Below are positions 7,807 to 16,857 of a DNA stretch of 55,749 nt, in pieces (the first letter of the stretch is position 1; every line of letters begins with the position of its first letter). The notes beneath the pieces are model-generated. The model did no database searches, was not told the origin of the DNA, and saw only the letters and a list, made by a program, of their open reading frames with translations. Source of the stretch: Cupriavidus sp. 2SB (lineage in GTDB: Bacteria; Pseudomonadota; Gammaproteobacteria; Burkholderiales; Burkholderiaceae); NCBI RefSeq assembly GCF_005503625.1, contig NZ_SCMX01000046.1, positions 1 through 55,749 of the forward strand. Direction: 5' to 3'. The position numbers and the translations under genes were made by a program.

Positions 7807-7907
7807 GTAAAGCAGCACATCAGCGACGCGGGCTTTCCCGATAACCCCGCGCGCTTTATCATGCGCCTCTGACCCTTCGAGCCGACCTATCTGCGTACGC
7901 ACCCGCC

Positions 7908-8834
7908 ATGAATGCCACCCCGGAACCGCAGCCTGCCAACGAAAGCAGTGCGCCGCGCTCGCCTCTGCTGCTTGCCATCGGGGAACGCACGCGCAGCCTG
8001 CGCGCCCGGCGCGGCCTGACGCGCCGGGCGCTGGCGGAAGCCGCCGATGTCTCCGAGCGCCATATCGCCAATCTGGAACATGGCACGGGCAATGCGTCGA
8101 TCCTGGTGCTGCAGCAGATTGCCAATGCGCTGCAATGCGCGCTGACGGAATTGCTCGGCGATGTCACTACGAGTTCGCCGGAATGGCTGCTGATCCGCGA
8201 GTTGCTGGAGAACCGTTCCGAAGCCGATCTGCGGCGCGTGCGGATTGCCGTGGGTCAGTTGCTCGGCACCGATCCGGCAGACCCGCTGCGCTCGCGCCGC
8301 ATCGCATTGGTGGGCTTGCGCGGCGCGGGAAAGTCCACGCTCGGACGCATGCTGGCCGAGGCGCTGGACATGCCCTTTGTCGAACTGAACGCAGAGATCG
8401 AACGTGTGGCCGGGTGCAGCGTGCAGGAAATCCACGGGCTGTATGGCACCAACGCGTATCGACGCTATGAGCGACGCGCGCTTGAAGAAACGATCCAGTT
8501 GTACGGAGAAGCGGTGATTGCCACGCCGGGAGGCATCGTGTCGGACCCGGCCACCTTCAACGAACTGCTGACGCATTGCACGACAGTCTGGTTGCAGGCC
8601 GCGCCCGAGGAACATATGGCGCGCGTGGTGGCGCAAGGCGATACGCGACCCATGGCCGACAGCCGCGAGGCGATGGAAGATTTGAAGCGCATTCTCGAAG
8701 GCCGCGCCGCGTTCTACTCGAAGGCCGATGCCATGATCGATACCAGCGGCAAGCCGCTCGCCGAAGCCTTTGCAGCGCTGCGCGAGGCGGTAGTAGCCGC
8801 CACCTCGGCGCAGCAGGCCCTGATCGGTCAGTAG
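7908..8834 (+). CDS. boxR: Benzoyl-CoA-responsive regulator BoxR (XRE HTH + shikimate-kinase-like domain)
   Basis: 308 aa. Residues ~25-90 form an XRE-type helix-turn-helix ([20 protein letters not shown], then [13 protein letters not shown]). Residues ~130-300 resemble shikimate kinase, with a P-loop [14 protein letters not shown]. This HTH-kinase fusion is the BzdR/BoxR architecture, in which the kinase-like part senses benzoyl-CoA and the HTH represses box genes. It is next to boxA (convergent, 7-bp overlap) and in the same locus as boxBCD and bclA, which makes the assignment firm. It is probably a repressor acting at the palindromes in the boxC-boxD gap. Confidence 0.93.
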   Translation: MNATPEPQPANESSAPRSPLLLAIGERTRSLRARRGLTRRALAEAADVSERHIANLEHGTGNASILVLQQIANALQCALTELLGDVTTSSPEWLLIRELLENRSEADLRRVRIAVGQLLGTDPADPLRSRRIALVGLRGAGKSTLGRMLAEALDMPFVELNAEIERVAGCSVQEIHGLYGTNAYRRYERRALEETIQLYGEAVIATPGGIVSDPATFNELLTHCTTVWLQAAPEEHMARVVAQGDTRPMADSREAMEDLKRILEGRAAFYSKADAMIDTSGKPLAEAFAALREAVVAATSAQQALIGQ

Positions 8835-10114
8835 GTTTCCAGATGCAGCCGGCCTTGCTGCTTGAGGTCGGCGCCCAGCTTGTCCCAGTCCATCCCTGCC
8901 TGCACGGCGATATCGCGCAGCGCCAGCACCACCCCCTCTTCCATACTCTTCAACCCGCAGACATAGAAATGGCTGTTGGTGTCGGCGAGCAGCGCGGCCA
9001 GATCCGCTGCGCGTTCGCGCATGGCGTCCTGCACATAGCGGCGCGGCTGCCCCGGCGTACGCGAAAACGCCAGGTTCACATCGATGAAATCCTTCGGCAG
9101 ATTCACGAGCGGACCAAAGTACGGCAGTTCCTCGCGCGTACGGGCGCCGAAAAACAGCATCAGCTTGCCGCTCTCGAACTTGCCTGACTTGCGCAGGCGG
9201 CGGCGCCACTCGGTCATCGCACGCATCGGTGCGCTGCCCGTGCCGGTGCAGATCATGACGATATGCGAGCGCGGATGGTTCGGCATCAGGAAGCTGTTAC
9301 CGAACGGGCCGATCACTTCCACGGTGTCGCCGATCTGCAGGTCGCACATGTAGTTCGAGGCCACGCCGCGCACGGCATTGCCCTGGTGATCTTCCAGCAC
9401 GCGCTTGATCGTCAGCGAGAGGTTGTTGTAACCCGCCCGTTCGCCATTGCGCGCGCTCGCCACCGAATACTGGCGTGCATGATGGGGCCGACCGCTGGCA
9501 TCCACGCCGGGCGGCACGATGCCGATCGATTGCCCTTCCAGAACGGGAAATGGCACCGTCCCGAAATCGAGCACGATATGGTGCGTGTCGTAGTCGCGCC
9601 CCACTTCGGTCGCACGCAGATTGCCGGTCACCGTGGCGCGTGCCGTGGTGGCTGACTTGCTCGCCTTGCCGCCGTAGAGATTCGTATAGGCATGCGCCGC
9701 CGACCACGGCGGCACCGTGGCGCCGTATTGCGCGCTCTGGAACGTCTCGCCGCCTTCGAATGCCGCAGGCAGCGTGACCACTTCCGGCGCGGGCGGCAGG
9801 CTGGCTGCTGCCGAGACACCGGCCGCCGCGAGTTCATCCTCGCTGAGTTCGGCAGGCAGTTCGTCCCAGCCCAGTTGCTCGTCCACGCTGTAGGCGCGGG
9901 CACGCGGCATGACGCGCCAGTTGTCGATCGATCCCGTGGGGCACGGCGAGATGCACGCCATGCAGCCGTTGCACGTCTCGGCGTCCACCACGTAGTTGCG
10001 GGAATCGTGCGTGATCGCGGCCACGGGGCAAGTGGCCTCGCAGGTGTTGCAGCGGATGCAGATCTCGGGATCGATCAGGTGTTGCCTGATGACCTGGATG
10101 TCGGACATGTCCAT
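8828..10114 (-). CDS. boxA: Benzoyl-CoA 2,3-epoxidase reductase subunit BoxA
   Basis: 428 aa. It passes electrons from NADPH to the di-iron epoxidase BoxB. The N-terminus has two 4Fe-4S ferredoxin motifs, [12 protein letters not shown] (residues 19-30) and [12 protein letters not shown] (~48-59). The C-terminal two thirds is a ferredoxin-NADP reductase-like module: an FAD site near [12 protein letters not shown] and an NADPH site near [14 protein letters not shown]. The ATG at 10114 has CCGGAGA upstream. It is third in boxCBA, with a GC-rich intercistronic hairpin between boxB and boxA. Confidence 0.95.
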   Translation of the reverse strand: MDMSDIQVIRQHLIDPEICIRCNTCEATCPVAAITHDSRNYVVDAETCNGCMACISPCPTGSIDNWRVMPRARAYSVDEQLGWDELPAELSEDELAAAGVSAAASLPPAPEVVTLPAAFEGGETFQSAQYGATVPPWSAAHAYTNLYGGKASKSATTARATVTGNLRATEVGRDYDTHHIVLDFGTVPFPVLEGQSIGIVPPGVDASGRPHHARQYSVASARNGERAGYNNLSLTIKRVLEDHQGNAVRGVASNYMCDLQIGDTVEVIGPFGNSFLMPNHPRSHIVMICTGTGSAPMRAMTEWRRRLRKSGKFESGKLMLFFGARTREELPYFGPLVNLPKDFIDVNLAFSRTPGQPRRYVQDAMRERAADLAALLADTNSHFYVCGLKSMEEGVVLALRDIAVQAGMDWDKLGADLKQQGRLHLETY

Positions 10115-10133
10115 GGTGTTCTCCGGGTAACGC

Positions 10134-10155
10134 GGCGCGCCACGGCGGGCGCGCC
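10134..10155. other. Intercistronic hairpin between boxB and boxA
   Basis: A perfect 8-bp stem, GGCGCGCC/GGCGCGCC, with a 6-nt loop occupies most of the 51-bp gap between the boxB stop and the boxA start. It has no U-run, so it is more likely an mRNA-stability or processing element than a terminator. Confidence 0.55.
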
Positions 10156-10165
10156 TCCCGACGGG

Positions 10166-11593
10166 TCAGTTGAAGCGCACGTACTCGAAATCCACCGGCT
10201 GGCGGTTGATGCCCATGACCGGCGGCGCGATCCAGTTGGCGAACTTGCCGGGCTCGACCACGCGCCCCATCAGGCCCGCCACGAACGCGCGGTCTCCCGG
10301 CGTGGGCAGCCATTGATCCACGTAGTCGCGCCATTCCGCATCGGGAATCACGCGCCCTTCCGGCGACACCTTCACGCCAGCCAGCGCGCCGATATTGCGG
10401 TGGAACGCCTTGTGCGGCACCTTGAGCCGGAACGGAATGCCCGCTTTCTCGATGACCTTGTTCCAGCGTTCCACACCGGCCACGCTGTCTTTGATGTAGT
10501 CATCGCGCAGCACCTCGTTGAGCGCGTTGAGCATCGGCACTTCCTTCTCCACCAGCTTGCCGCCTACCGCCTGCAGCACCTTGTACGTCTGGTTCTTGAG
10601 TACGTGGTCGTCAGTGCGCTTTCCTTCCTCGTACCGACCCTTGAGACCCGTGCTGTAGAACGTGGCCGCATTGCTCGACTCATCGGCGCCGAACAGATCG
10701 ATCGTCACGCTGTAGTGGAAGTTCAGGTAGCGCTGTATCGTCGGCAGGTCGATCACGCCCGCGGCGCGCAGCTTGGCCGGATCATCGGTCTTCAGTTCGT
10801 TCATGACCTGACAGGTACGCTGGATCACGCGCGACACGCCGCTTTCGCCCACGAACATGTGATGCGCTTCTTCGGTCAGCATGAACTTGGTGGTGCGCGC
10901 CAGCGGATCGAACGAGCTTTCTGCCAGTGCACACAACTGGAACTTGCCGTCGCGGTCCGTGAAATACGTAAACATGAAGAACGAGAGCCAGTCCGGGGTC
11001 TGCTCGTTGAACGCCTGCAGGATGCGCGGATTGTCTTCCTGACCGCTGCGCCGTTCCAGCAACGCCTCGCCTTCCTCGCGGCCATCGCGGCCGAAGTACT
11101 TGTGCAGCAGATACACCATCGCCCACAGGTGGCGCCCTTCTTCCACGTTCACCTGGAACAGGTTGCGCAGGTCGTACATGCTCGGCGCAGTCAGGCCCAG
11201 GTGGCGCTGCTGTTCCACCGAAGCGGGTTCGGTGTCGCCCTGCGTGACGATGATGCGCCGCAGGTTGGCGCGATACTCGCCCGGGATTTCCTGCCACACG
11301 TCCTCGCCCTTGTGATCGCCAAAATGAATCTTGCGATTGGCCTCGGCCGGGTTCAGGAAGATGCCCCAGCGATAGTCCGGCATCTTGACGTGGCCGAAGT
11401 GCGCCCAGCCCTGCGGGTCCACGCTGATGGCCGTGCGCAGGTAGATATCGAAATCCTGCGAGCCATCGGGGCCCATGTCGTTCCACCAGCTCAGGTAGTT
11501 CGGCTGCCACTGTTCAAGCGCGCGCTGCAGTGTGCGGTCTTCGCTCAGGTTGACGTTGTTGGGAATCTTGTCGCTGTAGTTGATGCCGTTCAT
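10166..11593 (-). CDS. boxB: Benzoyl-CoA 2,3-epoxidase oxygenase subunit BoxB
   Basis: 475 aa from the ATG at 11593 (MNGINYSDKIPNN); the upstream in-frame codons lie in the boxC-boxB gap and boxC. Class I di-iron enzyme that converts benzoyl-CoA to 2,3-epoxybenzoyl-CoA. The two E-x-x-H iron motifs are visible: VEEGRHLW (E152/H155) and LTEEAHHMF (residues 240-247). The length is that of characterised BoxB. It lies between boxC and boxA in one minus-strand operon. Confidence 0.96.
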   Translation of the reverse strand: MNGINYSDKIPNNVNLSEDRTLQRALEQWQPNYLSWWNDMGPDGSQDFDIYLRTAISVDPQGWAHFGHVKMPDYRWGIFLNPAEANRKIHFGDHKGEDVWQEIPGEYRANLRRIIVTQGDTEPASVEQQRHLGLTAPSMYDLRNLFQVNVEEGRHLWAMVYLLHKYFGRDGREEGEALLERRSGQEDNPRILQAFNEQTPDWLSFFMFTYFTDRDGKFQLCALAESSFDPLARTTKFMLTEEAHHMFVGESGVSRVIQRTCQVMNELKTDDPAKLRAAGVIDLPTIQRYLNFHYSVTIDLFGADESSNAATFYSTGLKGRYEEGKRTDDHVLKNQTYKVLQAVGGKLVEKEVPMLNALNEVLRDDYIKDSVAGVERWNKVIEKAGIPFRLKVPHKAFHRNIGALAGVKVSPEGRVIPDAEWRDYVDQWLPTPGDRAFVAGLMGRVVEPGKFANWIAPPVMGINRQPVDFEYVRFN

Positions 11594-11631
11594 CGTGGTC
11601 TCCAGATTCGCTTGTCGCTTGTGCGGCGGGT

Positions 11632-13290
11632 TCAGACGCGGTTCCAGTCGAAGGCGGCCTTGTCGCCCTTGCCGTAGACCTTCAGCGCGCCCTTCTCGCC
11701 CACGGCGTTCGGGCGCTGGAAGATCCAGTTCTGCCATGCCGTCAGGCGTCCGAAGATCCGCGTGACCATGTTTTCCTGACCGTTGAAGCGCAGGTTGGCT
11801 TCCATGCCGGTCAGCGCATCGGGCGACATCGCCGCGCGTTCTTCCAGCGCGATCCGCACTTCGTCGGCCCAGTCGATATCGTCCGGATTCGATGTCACAA
11901 GACCCAGCGCGAACGCAGCATCGGCATCGAGCGGCTGCTCTGCCTTTGCGCGCACGGCTTCCATGGCGGGGACTTCGTCGTAGAAGCGGCGGCCCAGGCG
12001 GCTCTGGCCCGTGGCCATCGGATACAGGCCGAAGTTGGCGTCCGCCACGGTGATGGCCGGTGCGCGCGCTTCATCGTCGGGCAGCGCAAGGTGATAGATG
12101 CGGTCGCAGGCCAGCGCCAGTTCCAGGAACGATCCGGCAAAGCACGAACCCGGCTCCACCAGCGCGAACAGGCTGCGCGACGAGACATCGAAACGCGAGA
12201 ACGTACGGCGCAGCAGGCCGATGGTTTCGCGTACCAGCCAGTGGTCCTTGTGGGCGAGCAGCGTTGCGTCCATCGCCAGCACATCGGCGGCATCGCCTTC
12301 AGCCTTGATCAGCCAGGTGCCAATGTCGAGTTCGTTGGTGCGCATCGACAGAATCGCGTCTTCCAGTTCGCGCGCCAGTTGCAGCGGATACCACGCGGCG
12401 CCGGCTTCGGCGATGGCGGCGGGGGTGGACGGCTGCGCGCCGCTCGGTCCCTTGACGATAAACGTGGCGCGGCGCGCGGGACGGTCGATCTCCACGGTGA
12501 CATAGGCGTAGCGCAGGGCATCCGCTTCGATCGTGCGTTGCACCGGTACGAGCGCCACGCCCTTGGCATCGGCGGGACGATCGCTCTGTGCGGCCAGTGC
12601 CTCGGCGCGCTCGCGCACCTTCTGTGCGAAGACGGCGGGCTTGGCGATATCGTCCACCAGACGCCAGTCCTTGGCACGCTGGCCGCGCACGCCTTCGTTG
12701 GTGGTGCAGAAGATATCGGCCAGGTCATGGCGCACGTGGCGCTTGTCAGTCACGCGGGTCAGGCCGCCGGTACCGGGCAGCACGCCCAGCAGCGGCACTT
12801 CGGGCAGGCTCACCGCCGATGACCGGTCATCGATCAGCAAAATTTCATCGCAGGCCAGCGCCAGCTCGTAGCCGCCGCCCGCGCAGGCACCGTTGACCGC
12901 CGCAAGAAATTTCAGGCCGCTGTACTTCGACGAATCTTCCAGGCCGTTGCGCGTTTCGTTGGTGAACTTGCAGAAGTTGACCTTCCACGCATGGCTGCTG
13001 ACGCCGAGCATGAAGATATTGGCGCCCGAGCAGAACACCTTCTCCTTGCCGCTGGTCACCACCACCGTGCGCACTTCGGGATGCTCGAAACGGATACGGT
13101 TGGCCGCATCGTTCAGTTCGATATCCACGCCAAGGTCATAGCTGTTCAGCTTGAGCTTGTAGCCATCGCGCAGGCCGGCGTTCTCGTCGATGTTCAGCGT
13201 CAGCGTGGCAATCGCCCCGTCGAACGACATGGTGAGGTGCTTGTACTGGGAAGGATCGGTCTGGTAATCGACGCGGGGCGCTGCAGTCAT
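11632..13290 (-). CDS. boxC: 2,3-epoxybenzoyl-CoA dihydrolase BoxC
   Basis: 552 aa from the ATG at 13290, with AGGAGA nine bases upstream. The enzyme opens the ring of 2,3-epoxybenzoyl-CoA to 3,4-dehydroadipyl-CoA semialdehyde plus formate. It is a duplicated crotonase: the first copy shows FCSGANIFMLG and NGACAGGGYELALACDEI (oxyanion hole), and the second shows SFLELALACDRIYHLALPDD. It is first in the boxCBA operon, and its promoter carries a 12-bp palindrome over the -10. Confidence 0.95.
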   Translation of the reverse strand: MTAAPRVDYQTDPSQYKHLTMSFDGAIATLTLNIDENAGLRDGYKLKLNSYDLGVDIELNDAANRIRFEHPEVRTVVVTSGKEKVFCSGANIFMLGVSSHAWKVNFCKFTNETRNGLEDSSKYSGLKFLAAVNGACAGGGYELALACDEILLIDDRSSAVSLPEVPLLGVLPGTGGLTRVTDKRHVRHDLADIFCTTNEGVRGQRAKDWRLVDDIAKPAVFAQKVRERAEALAAQSDRPADAKGVALVPVQRTIEADALRYAYVTVEIDRPARRATFIVKGPSGAQPSTPAAIAEAGAAWYPLQLARELEDAILSMRTNELDIGTWLIKAEGDAADVLAMDATLLAHKDHWLVRETIGLLRRTFSRFDVSSRSLFALVEPGSCFAGSFLELALACDRIYHLALPDDEARAPAITVADANFGLYPMATGQSRLGRRFYDEVPAMEAVRAKAEQPLDADAAFALGLVTSNPDDIDWADEVRIALEERAAMSPDALTGMEANLRFNGQENMVTRIFGRLTAWQNWIFQRPNAVGEKGALKVYGKGDKAAFDWNRV

Positions 13291-13341
13291 TTGGGTCTCC
13301 TGGGGAAGCACGATAGTTCGGTGTGCGGCCGTGTTGTGATG

Positions 13342-13373
13342 GAACTATAGTTCATCGCCATTCAGAATTTCAA
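13342..13373 (-). promoter_or_regulatory. boxCBA promoter with operator palindrome over the -10
   Basis: On the minus strand there is a -35 TTGAAA (13368-13373), an 18-bp spacer and a -10 TATAGT (13344-13349). The perfect 12-bp palindrome GAACTATAGTTC (13342-13353) covers the -10. It shares 9 of 12 positions with a palindrome at the boxD start site, as expected for a common repressor such as BoxR (inference). Confidence 0.65.
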
Positions 13374-13520
13374 GCATTATTTTGCATGTTTCGCGTTGAG
13401 CGACCGAAGCGGCACACTCCCGCACCGCGCACGTCGCACTCCTCACAAATCCAAGGCTTCCCGGGCCATTCCGGCGTTTCTTGCTCGTAGCGTGGCCCGC
13501 CAATCGTTAACCCTGCGCCA

Positions 13521-13584
13521 TGCAATATATTGCTTGACACCCCTCCTGCTGGCCTCTATGTTTCAGACCTGCACAATAGTGCAG
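13521..13584 (+). promoter_or_regulatory. boxD-bclA promoter with two flanking operator palindromes
   Basis: A -35 TTGACA (13534-13539), 17-bp spacer and -10 TATGTT (13557-13562) form a good sigma-70 promoter. The palindrome GCAATATATTGC (13522-13533) abuts the -35. CTGCACAATAGTGCAG (13569-13584) sits at the predicted start site. Both contain TGCA-type half-sites like those reported for BzdR/BoxR. The gap 13291-13632 otherwise holds no gene. Confidence 0.7.
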
Positions 13585-13632
13585 TCACAACATTGGCCCG
13601 CGCCCCCTGCGAGGCCAGGCTGGAGATCACGA

Positions 13633-15183
13633 ATGTCCCTACCCGAATTGCTTCCCAACTATCTGGCCGGCCAGTGGCAACATGGCACCGGCGCTGGCGT
13701 GACGCTGGCCGATCCGGTGACCGGCGCATCGCTGGTGCGCGTGGATGCCACGGGCCTCGATCTGCGCGCCGGATACCGTCATGCCCGCGAGCTCGGCGGC
13801 GCGGCACTGCGGGCCATGACCTATGCGCAGCGCGCAGCCATGCTCGGCGCCATCGTCAAGGTGCTCCAGGCACACCGCGACACCTATTACGAGATCGCCA
13901 CCGCCAACAGCGGCACGGTGCGCAACGATTCGGCCGTGGATATCGATGGCGCGATCTATACGGTCGGGGTGTATGCGAAGCTCGGCGAATCATTGGGCGA
14001 TCGCCATTACTTGCTTGATGGCGACAGCGTGCGTCTCGGCAAGGACCCGTTGTTTGTGTCGCAGCACGTTCGCGTACCGAATCGGGGCGTGGCGCTGCTG
14101 ATCAATGCGTTCAACTTCCCCGCGTGGGGACTTTGGGAGAAGGCCGCGCCCGCCCTGCTGTCCGGCGTGCCGGTCATCGTCAAACCCGCAACGGCCACCG
14201 CATGGCTCACGCAACGCATGGTGCGTGACGTGATCGACGCAAACGTGCTGCCGGAAGGCGCGCTGTCCATCGTGTGCGGCAGCGCCGCGGGATTGCTCGA
14301 TCCGCTGGAACCGTTCGACGCGATTTCGTTCACAGGCTCGGCAGATACTGGTGCACTGATTCGTTCGCACAATGCCGTGACACGCCGCTCGGTACGCGTG
14401 AATGTGGAAGCAGACAGCGTCAACTCCGCACTGCTGTTGCCCGGCGAAGGATCGGACAGCGAGGCGTTCGATCTGCTCGTACGCGAAGTGGTGCGCGAGA
14501 TGACCGTGAAGTCCGGCCAGAAATGCACGGCCATCCGGCGCATCTTCGTACCCGAATCGCTGTATGACGCTGCGGCGCAAGCCATCGGCGCCAAGCTAGG
14601 TCGTGTCTCCGTGGGCAATCCTCGCAACGACGCCGTACGCATGGGCGCACTGGTCAGCCGCGCGCAGTTCGATGCCGTGAAAGCCGGCATCGCCAACTTG
14701 CGCGAACAGACCGAGGTGCTGTTCGATGGCAGCGCCACGCCGCTGGTGGATGCCGACCCATCCATCGCCTGCTGCATCGGCCCCACACTGCTGGGCGCGC
14801 GCGATGCCGATGATGCGGCACGGGTTCACGAGACCGAAGTCTTCGGCCCCGTCGCCACGCTCGTGCCTTATCGTGACTCCGCGCATGCGCTCGCCCTGAT
14901 CCGGCGCGGCGAAGGCTCGCTTGTGGCATCGCTCTATGGCAGCGATAACGCAGCGCTCGCGCAGGCTGGCGTGGCACTGGCGGATAGCCATGGCCGCGTG
15001 CATGTGGTGTCACCCGATGTCGCATCGATCCACTCCGGCCACGGCAACGTGATGCCGCAATCGGTACACGGCGGACCGGGCCGCGCGGGCGGTGGCGAGG
15101 AACTGGGCGGATTGCGCGCGCTCGATTTCCACCATCGCCGCTGTGCGATTCAGGCCAGTAGCGCCGTGACCGCACTGCTCTGA
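13633..15183 (+). CDS. boxD: 3,4-dehydroadipyl-CoA semialdehyde dehydrogenase
   Basis: 516 aa from the ATG at 13633; the start follows the promoter by 64 bp, whereas longer in-frame versions would start upstream of the promoter. NADP-dependent aldehyde dehydrogenase that oxidises the BoxC product to 3,4-dehydroadipyl-CoA. Motifs include LLINAFNFPAWG, the nucleotide-binding FTGSADTG, and the catalytic-cysteine region KSGQKCTAIRRIFVP. It heads the plus-strand unit boxD-bclA-MFS. Confidence 0.93.
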   Translation: MSLPELLPNYLAGQWQHGTGAGVTLADPVTGASLVRVDATGLDLRAGYRHARELGGAALRAMTYAQRAAMLGAIVKVLQAHRDTYYEIATANSGTVRNDSAVDIDGAIYTVGVYAKLGESLGDRHYLLDGDSVRLGKDPLFVSQHVRVPNRGVALLINAFNFPAWGLWEKAAPALLSGVPVIVKPATATAWLTQRMVRDVIDANVLPEGALSIVCGSAAGLLDPLEPFDAISFTGSADTGALIRSHNAVTRRSVRVNVEADSVNSALLLPGEGSDSEAFDLLVREVVREMTVKSGQKCTAIRRIFVPESLYDAAAQAIGAKLGRVSVGNPRNDAVRMGALVSRAQFDAVKAGIANLREQTEVLFDGSATPLVDADPSIACCIGPTLLGARDADDAARVHETEVFGPVATLVPYRDSAHALALIRRGEGSLVASLYGSDNAALAQAGVALADSHGRVHVVSPDVASIHSGHGNVMPQSVHGGPGRAGGGEELGGLRALDFHHRRCAIQASSAVTALL

Positions 15184-15247
15184 AGCTTTCCACCTTCCTT
15201 TACCTTCCACCACCCACAACAATAAAAACCACTTGGGGAGACAACCC

Positions 15248-16828
15248 ATGCAAGCCCACCCTGCTGCCCTGCCCCCTGGCACCCCGTTCAACCTGGCCGA
15301 TCATCTGCTGGCCTGCAACGCTGCACGTCCTGACAAGACCGCCTTTATCGACGATGCCGGCGCGCTCGACTACGGCACACTGGCCGACCGCGTGCGACGC
15401 ATGGCCGCTGCACTCAAGACACTGGGCATCCACCGCGAGGAACGCGTGCTGCTGCTGATGCACGACTGCAACGACTGGCCCGTGTCGTTCCTGGGCGCCA
15501 TGTATGCAGGCGTGGTGCCCGTCGCCGTCAACACGCTGCTGACCGCCGACGATTACGCGTACATGCTGCGGCATTCGCGCGCGCAGGCGGCGCTGGTATC
15601 GGCCTCGCTATTGCCGATCTTGCGCGAGGCCATGGCACAGGGCGGGCATGAGTTGCAAAACATCCTCGTCAGCGGCGAACCCGACAGCGGGCAGAGCGAT
15701 GAAGTCAACGTCCACACCATCGACGATCTGCTCGCCACGCACGCGCCATTGCCTGCCCCTGCCGCCACGCATCCCGACGATCCCGGTTTCTGGCTGTACT
15801 CGTCAGGCTCCACAGGTCGCCCGAAGGGCGTGCTGCACAGCCAGGCCAATGCGTACTGGACCGCCGAACTCTATGGCAAGCCCGTGCTGGGCCTCACCGA
15901 GCACGATGTGTGTTTCTCCGCCGCCAAGCTGTACTTCGCCTATGGTCTCGGCAATGGCCTCACGTTTCCGCTCAGTGTGGGTGCCACGGTGGTGTTGATG
16001 GCGGAGCGTCCCACGCCCGATGCCGTATTCCGTCGCCTCACGACGCATCGCGCCACCGTATTGTTCGGCGCGCCCACCGGCTATGCGGGCATGCTCGCCT
16101 CGCCCGCGTTGCCCGCGCGGCAGGACGTGGCGCTGCGGTTGTGTTCGTCTGCGGGCGAGGCATTGCCTGCGGAAATCGGTGAACGTTTCACGCGGCATTT
16201 CGGGTGCGAGATCGTCGATGGCATCGGCTCCACGGAGATGCTGCACATCTTCCTGTCGAACCGTCCTGGCCAGGTGCGCTACGGCACCACGGGCTGGCCC
16301 GTGCCCGGCTACAGCGTGGAGTTGCGCGACGACGACGGACAGCCCGTGCCCGATGGCGAAGTGGGCGACCTCTATATCCAGGGCCCGAGCGCCGCGCTGA
16401 TGTACTGGGGCAATTGCGAGAAATCGCGCGATACGTTTCGCGGCACATGGACGCGCAGCGGCGACAAGTACCTGCGCAACGCCGATGGCACCTACCAGTA
16501 CGCGGGCCGCAGCGACGACATGCTCAAGGTCAGCGGCATCTATGTCTCGCCCTTCGAGGTGGAAGCCACGCTGATCCTGCATCCCGCCGTGCTGGAAGCC
16601 GCCGTGGTGGGTGTGCCCGATGCGGAAGGACTGACGAAGACACGCGCATACGTGGTGCTCAAGCCGGGCGCCGCCGTCGAGGAATCCGAACTGAAGGCGT
16701 TCGTGAAGGATCGGCTCGCCCCGTACAAGTACCCGCGCACGATCATCTTCCTGCCCGTGCTGCCCAAGACCGCCACCGGCAAGATCCAGCGCTTCCGGCT
16801 TCGCGAACTTGAAGCGGTGCCCGCCTGA
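15248..16828 (+). CDS. bclA: Benzoate-CoA ligase
   Basis: 526 aa from the ATG at 15248 (GGGGAG upstream). Acyl-CoA synthetase of the ANL superfamily that activates benzoate with ATP and CoA, the entry step of the box pathway. The AMP-binding motif is [16 protein letters not shown], with later motifs DGIGSTEMLHIFLSN, GRSDDMLKVSGIYVSP and the lysine motif PKTATGKIQRFRLRE. Length and sequence match benzoate-CoA ligases. It lies 64 bp after boxD and is followed 29 bp later by the carrier gene. Confidence 0.93.
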   Translation: MQAHPAALPPGTPFNLADHLLACNAARPDKTAFIDDAGALDYGTLADRVRRMAAALKTLGIHREERVLLLMHDCNDWPVSFLGAMYAGVVPVAVNTLLTADDYAYMLRHSRAQAALVSASLLPILREAMAQGGHELQNILVSGEPDSGQSDEVNVHTIDDLLATHAPLPAPAATHPDDPGFWLYSSGSTGRPKGVLHSQANAYWTAELYGKPVLGLTEHDVCFSAAKLYFAYGLGNGLTFPLSVGATVVLMAERPTPDAVFRRLTTHRATVLFGAPTGYAGMLASPALPARQDVALRLCSSAGEALPAEIGERFTRHFGCEIVDGIGSTEMLHIFLSNRPGQVRYGTTGWPVPGYSVELRDDDGQPVPDGEVGDLYIQGPSAALMYWGNCEKSRDTFRGTWTRSGDKYLRNADGTYQYAGRSDDMLKVSGIYVSPFEVEATLILHPAVLEAAVVGVPDAEGLTKTRAYVVLKPGAAVEESELKAFVKDRLAPYKYPRTIIFLPVLPKTATGKIQRFRLRELEAVPA

Positions 16829-16857
16829 ATCCAGACGTCCTTTCCAAGGAGCCCCTC

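Noticed and set aside
9692..11677. A 661-codon plus-strand open frame
   Set aside because: Antisense to boxA and boxB, with Arg/His-rich composition and no family features.
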